Positions 47,801 through 55,173 of a DNA stretch of 64,000 nucleotides are shown one piece after another. The position numbers and the translations under genes were made by a program. How positions within the stretch are numbered: the first letter of the stretch is position 1; every line of letters starts with the position of its first letter. The notes below the pieces were generated by a model. It worked only from the letters and a program-made list of their open reading frames with translations. It made no database searches and was not told where the DNA came from. The DNA lies in the NCBI GenBank assembly GCA_001986395.2, contig MQVO02000040.1:1-64000 (forward strand). The letters run 5' to 3'. This DNA is from Irpex lacteus. Lineage: Eukaryota > Basidiomycota > Agaricomycetes > Polyporales > Irpicaceae.

Positions 47801-48933
47801 TGATCATGCATGGGTACGCCGTTGAGGCTGCCCTGCGTGATGCTCCAGTCTTCGCTCGTGCCCGCCTTCCCGGAGTCCCCCAGGACCGTGCCTTTATTCT
47901 GGACGCGCAGGTCCTCGCAGGCGTTGAACAACTTCACATCGAGGACGACCACAGCGAGGAAGACTCCGATATCGACTTAGAAGCAGACGATACCAGTAGC
48001 GAGGGCTCAAGCAGCGATGAGAGCATCGACATAGACCCCTACGAAGGTGCGTCCCATGTCGATGCACTTGACTGCTTTCTCGCCGAGCCTACTGCCGCAG
48101 GATACCTCGTTCCACCGCCTTGGATGGACCATGACTCTGTCATGGCCTCGCCCGTCTCTCCTCAATGCCCCACTCCCGGATCGTGTACCTACGAGGACAA
48201 GCTCGCAGTCCTCTCTCGCCCACCTCTCCTTCCAGGAGAAGCCATCGCGGAAGATCCTCCATCTCCCTACGACGAGGCCTACATCAGTCGCCCCTGGGTC
48301 ACTCCTCCTACGTACTGCCCCCCATCCCGTTGCACCCACACCGCACACCACGTTATCAGCACTCTCATCGCTCACAGCCCGTGGATCCATGATCAAGAAG
48401 CTCAGCGGGACGACCATCCTCGTCGCCGCCGCCATTACTCCATGCCACCTGCGGACTCTATCTGCATGCTCGCTACAGACGAAGCCAACCCTGACGGCCT
48501 CGTTGTTCACTGGCTCACTCGTCGTGCGCTGGTCCGGCAGCTTCGCCCAATCATTGAGCTCGCGCAGGACCTCGGCCTTGAACGGTTCTTACGATCTTAC
48601 AGGAACCTTGACCCCGAGGAACGGCCACCCCTTCAGCTCGCTCTCACCACCCTGTTCTTTCCAAAGCGCGAGTACGATGGGAACCCATACCTGGACCCTG
48701 TGGAGGAGATCGAGGTCCTCCAAGCCCGAATCTTCTTTGCTATCAGCAACCAGTACCACGGCTACGTGTCGGACACCCTCGACAACGCTTTGGCCCATCG
48801 CACCACGACTGCCGAAGCAAAGACTATTCAGGACTACCGAACCCGTGGATTACTCGGAGGCCATTGGACCGTTCCCACCTTTCCGCAGGAGCTTCGAGAT
48901 ATTTGTCTCGAAAACTTTCAGCGCGCTGATTAA
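41806..48933 (+). CDS. Retrotransposon ORF1: Gag and aspartic protease with a long extra C-terminal region
   Basis: 2,375 codons from ATG 41806 (MSSDTSLSIS). The Gag part includes KKFKGKSAEVDIFLRHYERM and FYEADKDSRRYKVRDLESFV, and an acidic Ser-rich stretch. The first zinc knuckle is CFGCGKQGHSMRFC (43021-43062). A retropepsin-like protease follows with IIDTGSMLNICSK (about 44000-44038) and LLLGRPWQRG (about 44211-44240). From about 45,300 the frame continues through a basic Gln/Arg/Pro-rich segment into a second zinc knuckle CFGCGSPSHVMSKC (45960-46001), then a possible folded domain (YYVVFRIMLTPAQ, EWFATIEEARRRVFGFDIFK) and a long acidic/Pro-rich region, and finally a helical C-terminus ending QELRDICLENFQRAD. 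The part after 45.3 kb is not typical of gypsy Gag and is of unknown function. The pol frame lies one base forward of this frame. Confidence 0.85.
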   Translation: MSSDTSLSISSPPSTISTPTTPTSRSSLPTMAAIPPLSVTDMPFLGMKGAPKKFKGKSAEVDIFLRHYERMIPKYNLTTDKEKVENITQYCSKAVRQFMEGLTSYRTPNWTQFAKDLRKFYEADKDSRRYKVRDLESFVITSRAKEPFANQAAWMKYNREFIRISGWLEAKGKIDKEERAIYFWKGIPRRFRDRIELRLMSSKPNHDLDTPFDIVDVAKAAETLLKRDRFDNDRLPSDSEDSESETSESSSDSESESSDDQKVKVTVKKKPRKSHSKEKEKPVRKTRFCLPKKAQSVSSSESESDSELHKSKSGSNSPAKGSKTPSEDDFEHLISRLSKMSIQDLEYATVYFKAYRIDPIIKELVPTPSEQRRISPTTSASAPRERQSFEREPPPHMSGGFSTQNCFGCGKQGHSMRFCPDLRDLANKGVIRYGANNQWVMSNGSSIRRNYLGEPLTEAIERLQNSSNLITIDDQPAEADLTDDEVYAIQHDQNPYAFFKGDIEYEDPDMAAYPVESSDMRMKAKRDRFQGVVPPPLRKDSGARFKDKQNPNKENVDPRPKPTPKPVPVPVPVRPHEEDVRMFDPDNDSDIEEDIPLSRKNAQRKPPPGIRHDQFKPKPAPNPAPRDEPVKRQPRQSEIQSHVNPNTVLDKMLSAPVSLQVGELMAVSREMTQRMQDVLRLKQAKAPADTKLATATEYQEDEPTTVAAFMPKTRSQLIRLTLHCNGIPIETIIDTGSMLNICSKKTWLNCIKQPVDVTRSIVMNDANGGEGTLSGFLAEVPLRCGDVLTFGNMYIGEHAPFDLLLGRPWQRGNFITIDERREGTFLVFKDQDLNSQWEMLVAGEVRPPPDVYDEYYSRQRQKVQKVRISEAYLSMPSEDSAHARIEEVEEDEDPATATEPTKTLPQDPADIKQKRRAEVLESTLLALDVPEGLVKQELENFMLSPVSRSSRNIQKNNSEEPAKVLVTQSQSQELSETFEFMTMDDTEAPSTSTVIVSEAQSPQTPADQPPSPEIKLSTADEKRLVSIIEKELNCGGLTFKQWMQNAQKYLRELFEADMRAVNEAWDIYDGPESQFLTRQSDERMTYLRSEHRWDILNQDRRVLGHWMREVSSWSYERERPSVSHVNGEASHENHLPKPLRPDLSLVLMGQTPSSQFEAAITEVLSEFPNKAVSHALHPDCCGTTHAFSACSARSGPEGVSSNRKTDVQAHQCQRPELGRHLDNQQERPHSKVNQKKQNGAPVNLPTARGNIPWNARNQKGKSQRTARKLPNNKGTHLNQNSTSTASKQPPTQQRDQPLAHRGRAYTRQGTAPRFELPRDNQRQRPGSRGHRFVPRNQTNVSSLSRKGIIENAPTLTLSGSPPIAQKGSRPTRPPRQRQRTSRRACFGCGSPSHVMSKCLELERRERRGEFRRVGRRLELPNGRVLRKQNRNPPLLSQLDALQRLIEGKGECPKSSHDVTNRVSGLDKALVSLPNKPRTHRMPKSLAPLEPTPPDPVIHRSIAIATSPLSTSPPPSTLAAPSDRVRAAILRNMNAPFASCFPPETEGTGYYVVFRIMLTPAQAQHAPTGLAHRCAIYVASEWFATIEEARRRVFGFDIFKTSNPDVGDFIILTSEIDINMQPFEYQVNHHLRAVEGKRNSQGYFLAIPNGDTTRCAYSPAVVLDRLVVSGSPGTAPRGTHPSAWTPVVAIGHRYVDSSLIKAFVADADHAPCSDRTGLLIGPASPVDDSDDTDGPDRDSERSEVEEGNIEEEGEDMQHLREVIKGRGRQLIHSHDRISYRSLPEQARLCDERADAELRNFFGSDSEVGSISSPDTDEINSSISAPAPGNLHPTQPPASWTPPVTWSLPVSSSSLPTPPSSPSPAPLSAFYSAAPTHQDVADHPHLDYEIPRPRQEDVARRIVQERDERCVPSPPGYVPIAHETSLSLLLDALRLQVLVNERNRLVAAENIPTQLIEDGVRHLTLHTDPRATDNGEDIAAVVSSNNSDDNDAPDAPADPVMIMHGYAVEAALRDAPVFARARLPGVPQDRAFILDAQVLAGVEQLHIEDDHSEEDSDIDLEADDTSSEGSSSDESIDIDPYEGASHVDALDCFLAEPTAAGYLVPPPWMDHDSVMASPVSPQCPTPGSCTYEDKLAVLSRPPLLPGEAIAEDPPSPYDEAYISRPWVTPPTYCPPSRCTHTAHHVISTLIAHSPWIHDQEAQRDDHPRRRRHYSMPPADSICMLATDEANPDGLVVHWLTRRALVRQLRPIIELAQDLGLERFLRSYRNLDPEERPPLQLALTTLFFPKREYDGNPYLDPVEEIEVLQARIFFAISNQYHGYVSDTLDNALAHRTTTAEAKTIQDYRTRGLLGGHWTVPTFPQELRDICLENFQRAD

Positions 48934-51900
48934 AGTATGTGTTCATCACTACGAATCTCAGCAAAACGGTCTAACCTACGTCTCTGGCTCTCTAGTAACT
49001 CCGCTCGTGTTCCCCTTCCCTTCCGCCACCACTACCTTCTTCATTCCATCTATCACTCCCCATTTTCCTTTCCCTCGCCTTCTTAACGCTGCAACACCCA
49101 CGTCATCGCTTTCCTCTATCGCCTCTCTCCTTCCCTTTTCATTTTCTTCCTCTCCCTTTAAACCCACGTCAACGCCTCCTTTTCTATTCGGTTCGCCACC
49201 TTCAAACTGTAAACCCACGTCATCGCCAACCTCTCCGCCTTCGTCACTCTCTGCCTCTCGACTCGCAAATGGCCCTGCTTCATACGCCTCATCCCTATGG
49301 TTACCACCAGAAGAAAACTCGTATAAGTATGTCATTTCGCTACTCATGCTTACGCTCTCGTTGATGCGACGTCACATAGACCTTAAATCTGTTTGGTGCT
49401 CGTTCATTACACGTGTGTGTACGCTATCCCGTCGACGTTATAGAGTCCCCCTTCCTCCTTCGTCCCCGCTGTGTCCCGCCGCTCTCTACGCACAGCCTCC
49501 GGTGGTGGAGTTTTGCTCGGTCTCCACCTCCCGCCTATCCCCTTCCTTCATCCCGCATGTCCCCCGCTTGTCAGAGTATAGTACTTGTATCTGTGTACTT
49601 AGTCTATGGCAATACACCGGTGCCCTCGGCCGTGATCCCCGAACTTTATTGAGTGACCACTGTGACTTTATTAGTGACAGCCTATACTTAGTAAAAATCG
49701 ATGTTCGCGCTGATAAGTATAAGTCTATTATTATTAATAAAGACTTTATACCGCCGCAATGCCTGTACACTGGCGCTTTTACCTTAGAATATTTTTCTAA
49801 GTGTCAAAACTCGCTATTAGTACAAAACTCGAGCGCTTCGGACTTAGGATTTCTCGCAGACTTGTTTTTCGCACACTCCCTCGCTACGTCACGCGTCTCG
49901 TACTTAGGTTTTCAGCACGGCTCTTCTTCATCACTTACAGAGTGTACTTGTATCTCGTCTCTGGCACCTTATGAGTATCCTATACTTGTCAAGCAGCCTA
50001 TACAGTACATTTCCGAGTCGCTTCTCGCTTGCTGTTACCTACCATCTCAGTCACTTACGCAGGAGTTGTTAAGCATTTCGGACTTGCCTAATAAGGCAGT
50101 TGTAATGTTTTCACCTTCAGCTCAGTACTTTGACGCCCCGAGTGCCGATTTTCAAGCCCATTCTTTTCCGTCACATCACCCTTCACGCTTGCCCATGCCT
50201 AATGTTGATTATCATCCGTCACCTATGTCTACCCTCCCTCCCGAACTCTCGGAGTATTTAGACCAAGATGATCAAACATTTCGCTCGTCTTCGCATGCTC
50301 AGACTTGTTATGATTATGAGGAGGAGTTCGCTTCACCGATTTATTGTAATTACGCTGCGCCCAAGTTCGTTGATGGCTTTGATGATGATGAAGCTCCCTT
50401 GTACTTTACAACCTCGATGCACGATGCTTTCGCCGATCTCGAAGATGACGAGGTCGTCATCTGTATTGACGGGGAGGAGGTACACTCCGCTTGGAAGCGC
50501 AGTGCATCTCGGATTCTTACTATTACGGAGCCGCAAACCGCAGACTTGTCTACGCAAAATGCAGATTCGTTCACGCTAGATGCAGATTCTTTTACGCAGA
50601 ATGCAGATACGTTTACGCAAGACGCAGATTCGTTCACCATGTATAAGCGCGTTGACAGGAAAGTCAAACCAGTACCCGCTGTATTCCCAGAAGATGCACG
50701 AGTCGTACGTAAATTTCCTGAAGACCCGCTTAACTCTCTGCCGCCGCTGCCGTACCACCCACCTGTGTTTGTCCCAGATCCAGGAGGACGTCTTACTGAG
50801 GAACGTTTAGAAGAAATGAATGTCAACCCAGACAACTTTCTCTTACCAGAAGAGGAGAAGTTATTCGTTCATATTCTGAAACTGAATCAGTACAGCTTTG
50901 TATTCGAAGACAGCCAACGCGGATCATTCTGTGAAGACTACTTCTCTCCGTACATCATTCCAGTAGTACCTCACGTACCTTGGGCCTTCACCAACATTCC
51001 GATACCACCAGGAATCAAAGACAAGGTTGTTGAACTACTGAAGGAGAAGATAGCTGCAGGCGTTTACGAACCAAGCCAGTCATCATACCGCTCACGTTGG
51101 TTCTGTGTTCTCAAGAAGAGTGGGAAGTTACGTCTAGTTCATGACTTGCAACCCCTCAACAAAGTCACTATCCGAGACGCAGGTTTACCGCCAAACTTAG
51201 ACAATTTTGTGGAACCTTTTGCTGGCCGTCAATGTTACTCAGTGTTTGACCTATACTGGGGCTTTGATGCTCGCAAAGTTCACCCCGAAAGTCGTGATAT
51301 GACCGCCTTCCTGACACCGTTAGGATTGTTACGCATCACATCACTACCAACCGGTTTCACAAATTCACCAGCTGAGTTCCAGGCATGTATGACGTTTATC
51401 CTCCAAGATGAGATCCCGCACATCGCAGACATATTCATTGATGACTTGCCTATCAAAGGTCCGTCCTCAACCTACCCTGACGTCAACGGTAATCCCGAAG
51501 TCATTCCCCAGAACCCAGGCATACGTCGGTTCATTTGGGAACACGCCAATGATGTCCATCGTATTCTTCATAGAGTAGGACACGCCGGAGGAACTTTCTC
51601 ACCAGGAAAAATTCAGCTTTGTCAGCCAGAGGTTCTGATTGTTGGACAGAAATGTACCCCAGCAGGACGCTTACCTGATGAGCAGAAAATAGAGAAGATT
51701 CTCAAGTGGCCCACACTTAAAACAGTAAAGGACGTACGAGGTTTCCTAGGCTTATGCGGAACCGTCCGAATCTGGATTAAGGACTACTCTCAGCTAGCAC
51801 GACCCCTCACAGAGCTTGTACGCCATGATGTTGAATTTGAATGGGATGATCGCAGACAACAAGCTTTTGATGCACTCAAAGCTGCTATTACGTCACCGCC

Positions 51901-53845
51901 TGCTTTACGTCCCATTGATTACACATCAGCTCTACCTGTAGTTCTATCAGTCGACTCCAGTTTTATGACTGTAGGCTTTATTCTCTCTCAGTATGACAAC
52001 GAGAAGAAGAAGAGGCCAGCACGCTACGGTTCTATCCCCATGAACGAGCGTGAATCACGTTACTCCCAGCCTAAACTCGAACTATATGGTTTATACCGAG
52101 CACTCCGCGCATACAGACTCTACCTCATAGGAGTTCAGTCTCTTCAGCTTGAAGTAGATGCCAAGTATATTAAGGGAATGCTCAACGAGCCTGACCTGCA
52201 GCCCAATGCTACTATCAATCGTTGGATTCAAGGAATCCTCCTGTTCGATTTTGAGCTCATCCATGTACCTGCGGAACGTCACAAAGGACCTGATGCCTTG
52301 TCACGCAGAGAACTAGCAGATGACGAAGAAGTCGAAAGCGAAGATGATGCATGGCTCGATGATATTGCGCTCTATACCCAAAGTCACACCCAGTACTCGC
52401 ATGATGGTTATGACCATTCTTTCCGCCAAAGTTCATATGTCTTATTGTCACCCAAGGACCAGGTGCTTGCAGATATTTTCAAGTTCCTTACTACTCTTCA
52501 TTTGCCACCCGCACATGATACTGAGCAAACAAAGCGACAGTTCATGAGGAAAGCCCAGCGTTTCTTCGTAAAAGACGGAGCAATGTTCAGACGCCAAGGC
52601 CAAAAGCTGCCAACTAAGGTTATCCTGCGGGCAAACAAAAGGCAACAAATTTTGGAACAACTGCATGAGGAATTAGGACATCGCGGACAATACGCTGTCA
52701 TGCAAACCTGCAAAGAAAGGTTCTACTGGCCTACTATGTTTGACGACATCAAGCAGCATATCAAATCGTGTCATGAGTGCCAACTATGGACTACTCGTAG
52801 AAGTCAGCTTCCATTGATGGTATCGACCCCCACCACTGTCTTTGCCAAGATTCACGTCGATGTTATGTATATGCCCAAGGTTAACAAGTTTGAGTATATT
52901 GTTGCCGCACGTGATGACTTAACAGGAGCTGCAGAAGGGCGCGCGTTACGTAACTTGAAAGCCACAACCCTAGCCAAGTTCTTCTTTGAAGAAATCCTCT
53001 GCCGATATGGAGCCGTTGGACAAGTCACAACAGACAACGGATCCGAAGTTCAAGGAGCATTTACCGAGCTCATGGACAGATACGGCCTACCCCGCATTAC
53101 AATTTCTCCATACAACTCAAGAGCCAATGGAGTAGTTGAACGAGGACACTTCACAATTCGCCAAAGCATCCTTAAAGCATGCAAAGGAAGAACTGCAGAT
53201 TGGCCAGACAAAGTTCACATGGCCTTCTTCGCTGACAAGTGCACTACACGACGCCAAACAGGTTATTCACCTTTCTATCTACTACACGGAACATCACCAG
53301 TTCTGCCTATTGATCTGACTGAAGCCTCACTTATGGTTACAGGATTTCATTCCAATATGAGTTCTGAAGACCTACTTGCGCTACGCATCCAGCAGTTCCA
53401 GAAACGAGATAAAGACTTAGAAGATGCCGCTGCTACCCTCCGTAGACATCGCTTCAAGTCCAAGCAACAGTTTGAGTTACGCTACCGAAGGACTCTGTGG
53501 ACAGATGATCTTGAAGCAGGAACCTTAGTGATCATGCGTAACAGTGCTAAGGACAAGAGTCTAGACAAGAAATACTCACCACGGTATTTAGGCCCTTACG
53601 AAGTTGTTCGTCGAACTCGAGGCGGATCCTATGTCTTGAAGGAACTAGATGGAGCCGTTATGAGGCAAGGTGTTGCTGCTCAACGTCTACTGCCCTACCT
53701 GTCCAGAGATGATACCCGTTTAGCTCAACTGGCAGAAGACATTGAGGATGAAGATGATATGATTCAGGATGAAGCCTCAGATTCAGAAGAAGAATTGGAT
53801 GTAGAATTGTACCACTCCAACACTTCTGACTCTGACAGCAACTGA
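48047..53845 (+). CDS. Retrotransposon ORF2: Pol (reverse transcriptase, RNase H, integrase)
   Basis: The frame is open from 48047, but the part overlapping ORF1 (to 48933) is low-complexity and probably not translated; a plausible Met is at 50106 (MFSPSAQYFDAP). From there: EVHSAWKRSASRILT, VDRKVKPVPAVFPED, then reverse transcriptase with SGKLRLVHDLQPLNKVT (about 51120), FDLYWGFDARKVHPESRD and the active-site block DIFIDDLPIKG (about 51429-51460; FIDD replaces the common YVDD). RNase H follows with LSVDSSFMTVGFILSQ (about 51948) and DAKYIKGMLNEPDLQPN. Integrase shows the zinc-binding HEELGHRG...CHECQLW (52663-52790), core Asp in IHVDVMYMP (52851), TTDNGSEVQG (53030) and GVVERGHF (53131), then a GPYEVVRRTRGGSYVLKELD tail (53600-53650). 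No chromodomain is visible. All catalytic motifs seem intact. Confidence 0.9.
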   Translation: MRPMSMHLTAFSPSLLPQDTSFHRLGWTMTLSWPRPSLLNAPLPDRVPTRTSSQSSLAHLSFQEKPSRKILHLPTTRPTSVAPGSLLLRTAPHPVAPTPHTTLSALSSLTARGSMIKKLSGTTILVAAAITPCHLRTLSACSLQTKPTLTASLFTGSLVVRWSGSFAQSLSSRRTSALNGSYDLTGTLTPRNGHPFSSLSPPCSFQSASTMGTHTWTLWRRSRSSKPESSLLSATSTTATCRTPSTTLWPIAPRLPKQRLFRTTEPVDYSEAIGPFPPFRRSFEIFVSKTFSALIKVCVHHYESQQNGLTYVSGSLVTPLVFPFPSATTTFFIPSITPHFPFPRLLNAATPTSSLSSIASLLPFSFSSSPFKPTSTPPFLFGSPPSNCKPTSSPTSPPSSLSASRLANGPASYASSLWLPPEENSYKYVISLLMLTLSLMRRHIDLKSVWCSFITRVCTLSRRRYRVPLPPSSPLCPAALYAQPPVVEFCSVSTSRLSPSFIPHVPRLSEYSTCICVLSLWQYTGALGRDPRTLLSDHCDFISDSLYLVKIDVRADKYKSIIINKDFIPPQCLYTGAFTLEYFSKCQNSLLVQNSSASDLGFLADLFFAHSLATSRVSYLGFQHGSSSSLTECTCISSLAPYEYPILVKQPIQYISESLLACCYLPSQSLTQELLSISDLPNKAVVMFSPSAQYFDAPSADFQAHSFPSHHPSRLPMPNVDYHPSPMSTLPPELSEYLDQDDQTFRSSSHAQTCYDYEEEFASPIYCNYAAPKFVDGFDDDEAPLYFTTSMHDAFADLEDDEVVICIDGEEVHSAWKRSASRILTITEPQTADLSTQNADSFTLDADSFTQNADTFTQDADSFTMYKRVDRKVKPVPAVFPEDARVVRKFPEDPLNSLPPLPYHPPVFVPDPGGRLTEERLEEMNVNPDNFLLPEEEKLFVHILKLNQYSFVFEDSQRGSFCEDYFSPYIIPVVPHVPWAFTNIPIPPGIKDKVVELLKEKIAAGVYEPSQSSYRSRWFCVLKKSGKLRLVHDLQPLNKVTIRDAGLPPNLDNFVEPFAGRQCYSVFDLYWGFDARKVHPESRDMTAFLTPLGLLRITSLPTGFTNSPAEFQACMTFILQDEIPHIADIFIDDLPIKGPSSTYPDVNGNPEVIPQNPGIRRFIWEHANDVHRILHRVGHAGGTFSPGKIQLCQPEVLIVGQKCTPAGRLPDEQKIEKILKWPTLKTVKDVRGFLGLCGTVRIWIKDYSQLARPLTELVRHDVEFEWDDRRQQAFDALKAAITSPPALRPIDYTSALPVVLSVDSSFMTVGFILSQYDNEKKKRPARYGSIPMNERESRYSQPKLELYGLYRALRAYRLYLIGVQSLQLEVDAKYIKGMLNEPDLQPNATINRWIQGILLFDFELIHVPAERHKGPDALSRRELADDEEVESEDDAWLDDIALYTQSHTQYSHDGYDHSFRQSSYVLLSPKDQVLADIFKFLTTLHLPPAHDTEQTKRQFMRKAQRFFVKDGAMFRRQGQKLPTKVILRANKRQQILEQLHEELGHRGQYAVMQTCKERFYWPTMFDDIKQHIKSCHECQLWTTRRSQLPLMVSTPTTVFAKIHVDVMYMPKVNKFEYIVAARDDLTGAAEGRALRNLKATTLAKFFFEEILCRYGAVGQVTTDNGSEVQGAFTELMDRYGLPRITISPYNSRANGVVERGHFTIRQSILKACKGRTADWPDKVHMAFFADKCTTRRQTGYSPFYLLHGTSPVLPIDLTEASLMVTGFHSNMSSEDLLALRIQQFQKRDKDLEDAAATLRRHRFKSKQQFELRYRRTLWTDDLEAGTLVIMRNSAKDKSLDKKYSPRYLGPYEVVRRTRGGSYVLKELDGAVMRQGVAAQRLLPYLSRDDTRLAQLAEDIEDEDDMIQDEASDSEEELDVELYHSNTSDSDSN
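50548..50640 (+). repeat. Coding minisatellite, four 24-bp units in ORF2
   Basis: Four copies of a 24-base unit encode an eight-residue repeat of the form ADSFTQN/D. They lie between the acidic N-terminal segment and VDRKVKPVPA, upstream of the reverse transcriptase. The units differ at a few bases. Confidence 0.75.
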
Positions 53846-53875
53846 GGACAGTTGCAATTTCAAGTGCCCCGCGGA

Positions 53876-54968
53876 TGTAACGCCATTACTTCGTAATGTG
53901 TTGGTTACATGTGCAAACTCACTACTGAGACTCAGCAGACCATACCAGACTCCTAGACCCCACCAGCAACCTAGGTCACGATGAGGCTGTGCAAAGCTAT
54001 GCATGGATATGTGAAGCTATGCACGGGCTACGATGTGGCTGTGCGCTACCTATGAGTCATTCTGCATCCACGACAACCAAATGAGTCAGCATACGTGAGG
54101 CTATGCACTGTGGCTATGCTGCAGAACATTCCGGAACACATTGCACAGCAAATCTATGTCATCCCCACCTTGTTACGTGTTTCATATCGGCAACGCACAG
54201 CGTTGTCACGGCCATTGTAGATACAGATTCCTGAGGCTATGCTAGTAGATACATGACTTCCTGTACATATAAATAGAGGGGCCTTCCTGCCCCAGAATCC
54301 AAGCAACTTCAGAGGAAGCATTTAGTACCCACCGAGTCAGTTAGTAGGAACGTTCAGTCGTACGTTTACGTCTATAGCTTAGGTGTAACTCCACGAGCGG
54401 GTTAGCCTTTCAGAACTCCTTGGTTGCTTGATAGCTATCACGTAAGTAGACACTCATCAGGCGCACAGAGCTGCGAAGGGAGCTGTCTATTACGCTGCTA
54501 GTATCAAGTACTCGTGAGGATTCAGCCGTAGTCGTTCATCGTATCAGGTATCGTATCGTATTAGTCTGATCCAGGGTATTGTTTGTTTCTTCCCTCTACT
54601 CTCTCACTCTACTCTCAACTCTAAACCCACCTTCTCATAGTCTATAGTTCCTGTCTAAAGATCTTTCACTCCCCAACACGAACGACCGGGATAGATCGAC
54701 CTAACGTCTGGTCCATCGATTCTCGGCAGAAGAGATTAGGCTTGCGTATCGTAGACAATCACTCCGACCTTCGTGTTCACCAGTCCCAGAGCTACTCATC
54801 GCTAGGCGTAGTGCTAGTCACACCCACTTCGATTCCCCCTTCCGTTTCCCATTCAACTCTACACCACATATCTATTTGCTCTGCCTGGTACTATAACACT
54901 TACCGCGTCTCAGTCGTCTTACGTATCCCAGGCCGCCGCACTAGCAATCTCATTTTCTGATCTCGACA
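53876..54968 (+). repeat. 3' LTR
   Basis: Same sequence as 40650-41742 as far as can be compared by eye, same length of 1,093 bp. It directly follows gccccgcgga, a weak polypurine tract candidate. It is followed by gcggt, matching the base pairs before the 5' LTR. Confidence 0.95.
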
Positions 54969-55173
54969 GCGGTCTGTGATGCGTGCCGGCTAGCTGCTCA
55001 TATTGTGGGAGTGCAGATGCGGAATTGTAACCATCATTGTGGGGTTGCGGTTCTGTGCAGTCATTGGTCGTGGCATCTGTGCATGCGCCTTCTCTGTCTA
55101 TGGCCTGCTGGGCGAGACGGACTGCAGGCGATTTGATCAAAACTAGACCAGCAAGTGTAACATTCAAACGCAC
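54969..55173 (-). pseudogene. Minus-strand ORF possibly split by the retrotransposon (low support)
   Basis: A minus-strand frame enters after a splice-like acag near 55174 and encodes NVTLAGLVLIKSPAVRLAQQ before it runs into the 3' LTR at 54969. On the other side of the element the frame resumes in phase (after removing one target duplication) for 39 codons, with KISRQSIQVLDDSLINC, to a stop near 40539. The product is unrecognised, and a frame staying open this long has a sizeable chance of being accidental. Confidence 0.3.

Larger units (their letters stand above)
40650..54968 (+). mobile_element. Very large Ty3/gypsy LTR retrotransposon (14.3 kb), apparently young
   Basis: Two direct LTRs of 1,093 bp (40650-41742 and 53876-54968) start TGTAAC, end CGACA and look identical by eye. 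Internally, on the plus strand, are Gag with a zinc knuckle, an aspartic protease, a long extra region with a second zinc knuckle, then reverse transcriptase, RNase H and integrase. The domain order RT-RH-INT places it in Ty3/gypsy. At 14.3 kb it is about twice the usual size for a fungal gypsy element. Both large frames are open, so it may be active. Confidence 0.95.

Noticed and set aside
47330..48510. Antisense ORFs up to 167 codons inside the extra ORF1 region
   Set aside because: High G+C and few A/T-rich codons leave the opposite strand open by chance.
48047..48930. N-terminal part of the long Pol frame as a real protein segment
   Set aside because: It overlaps ORF1 in another frame and is low-complexity Ser/Thr/Pro/Arg without any domain, as expected for a shadow of a C/T-rich coding region; kept only as open frame.
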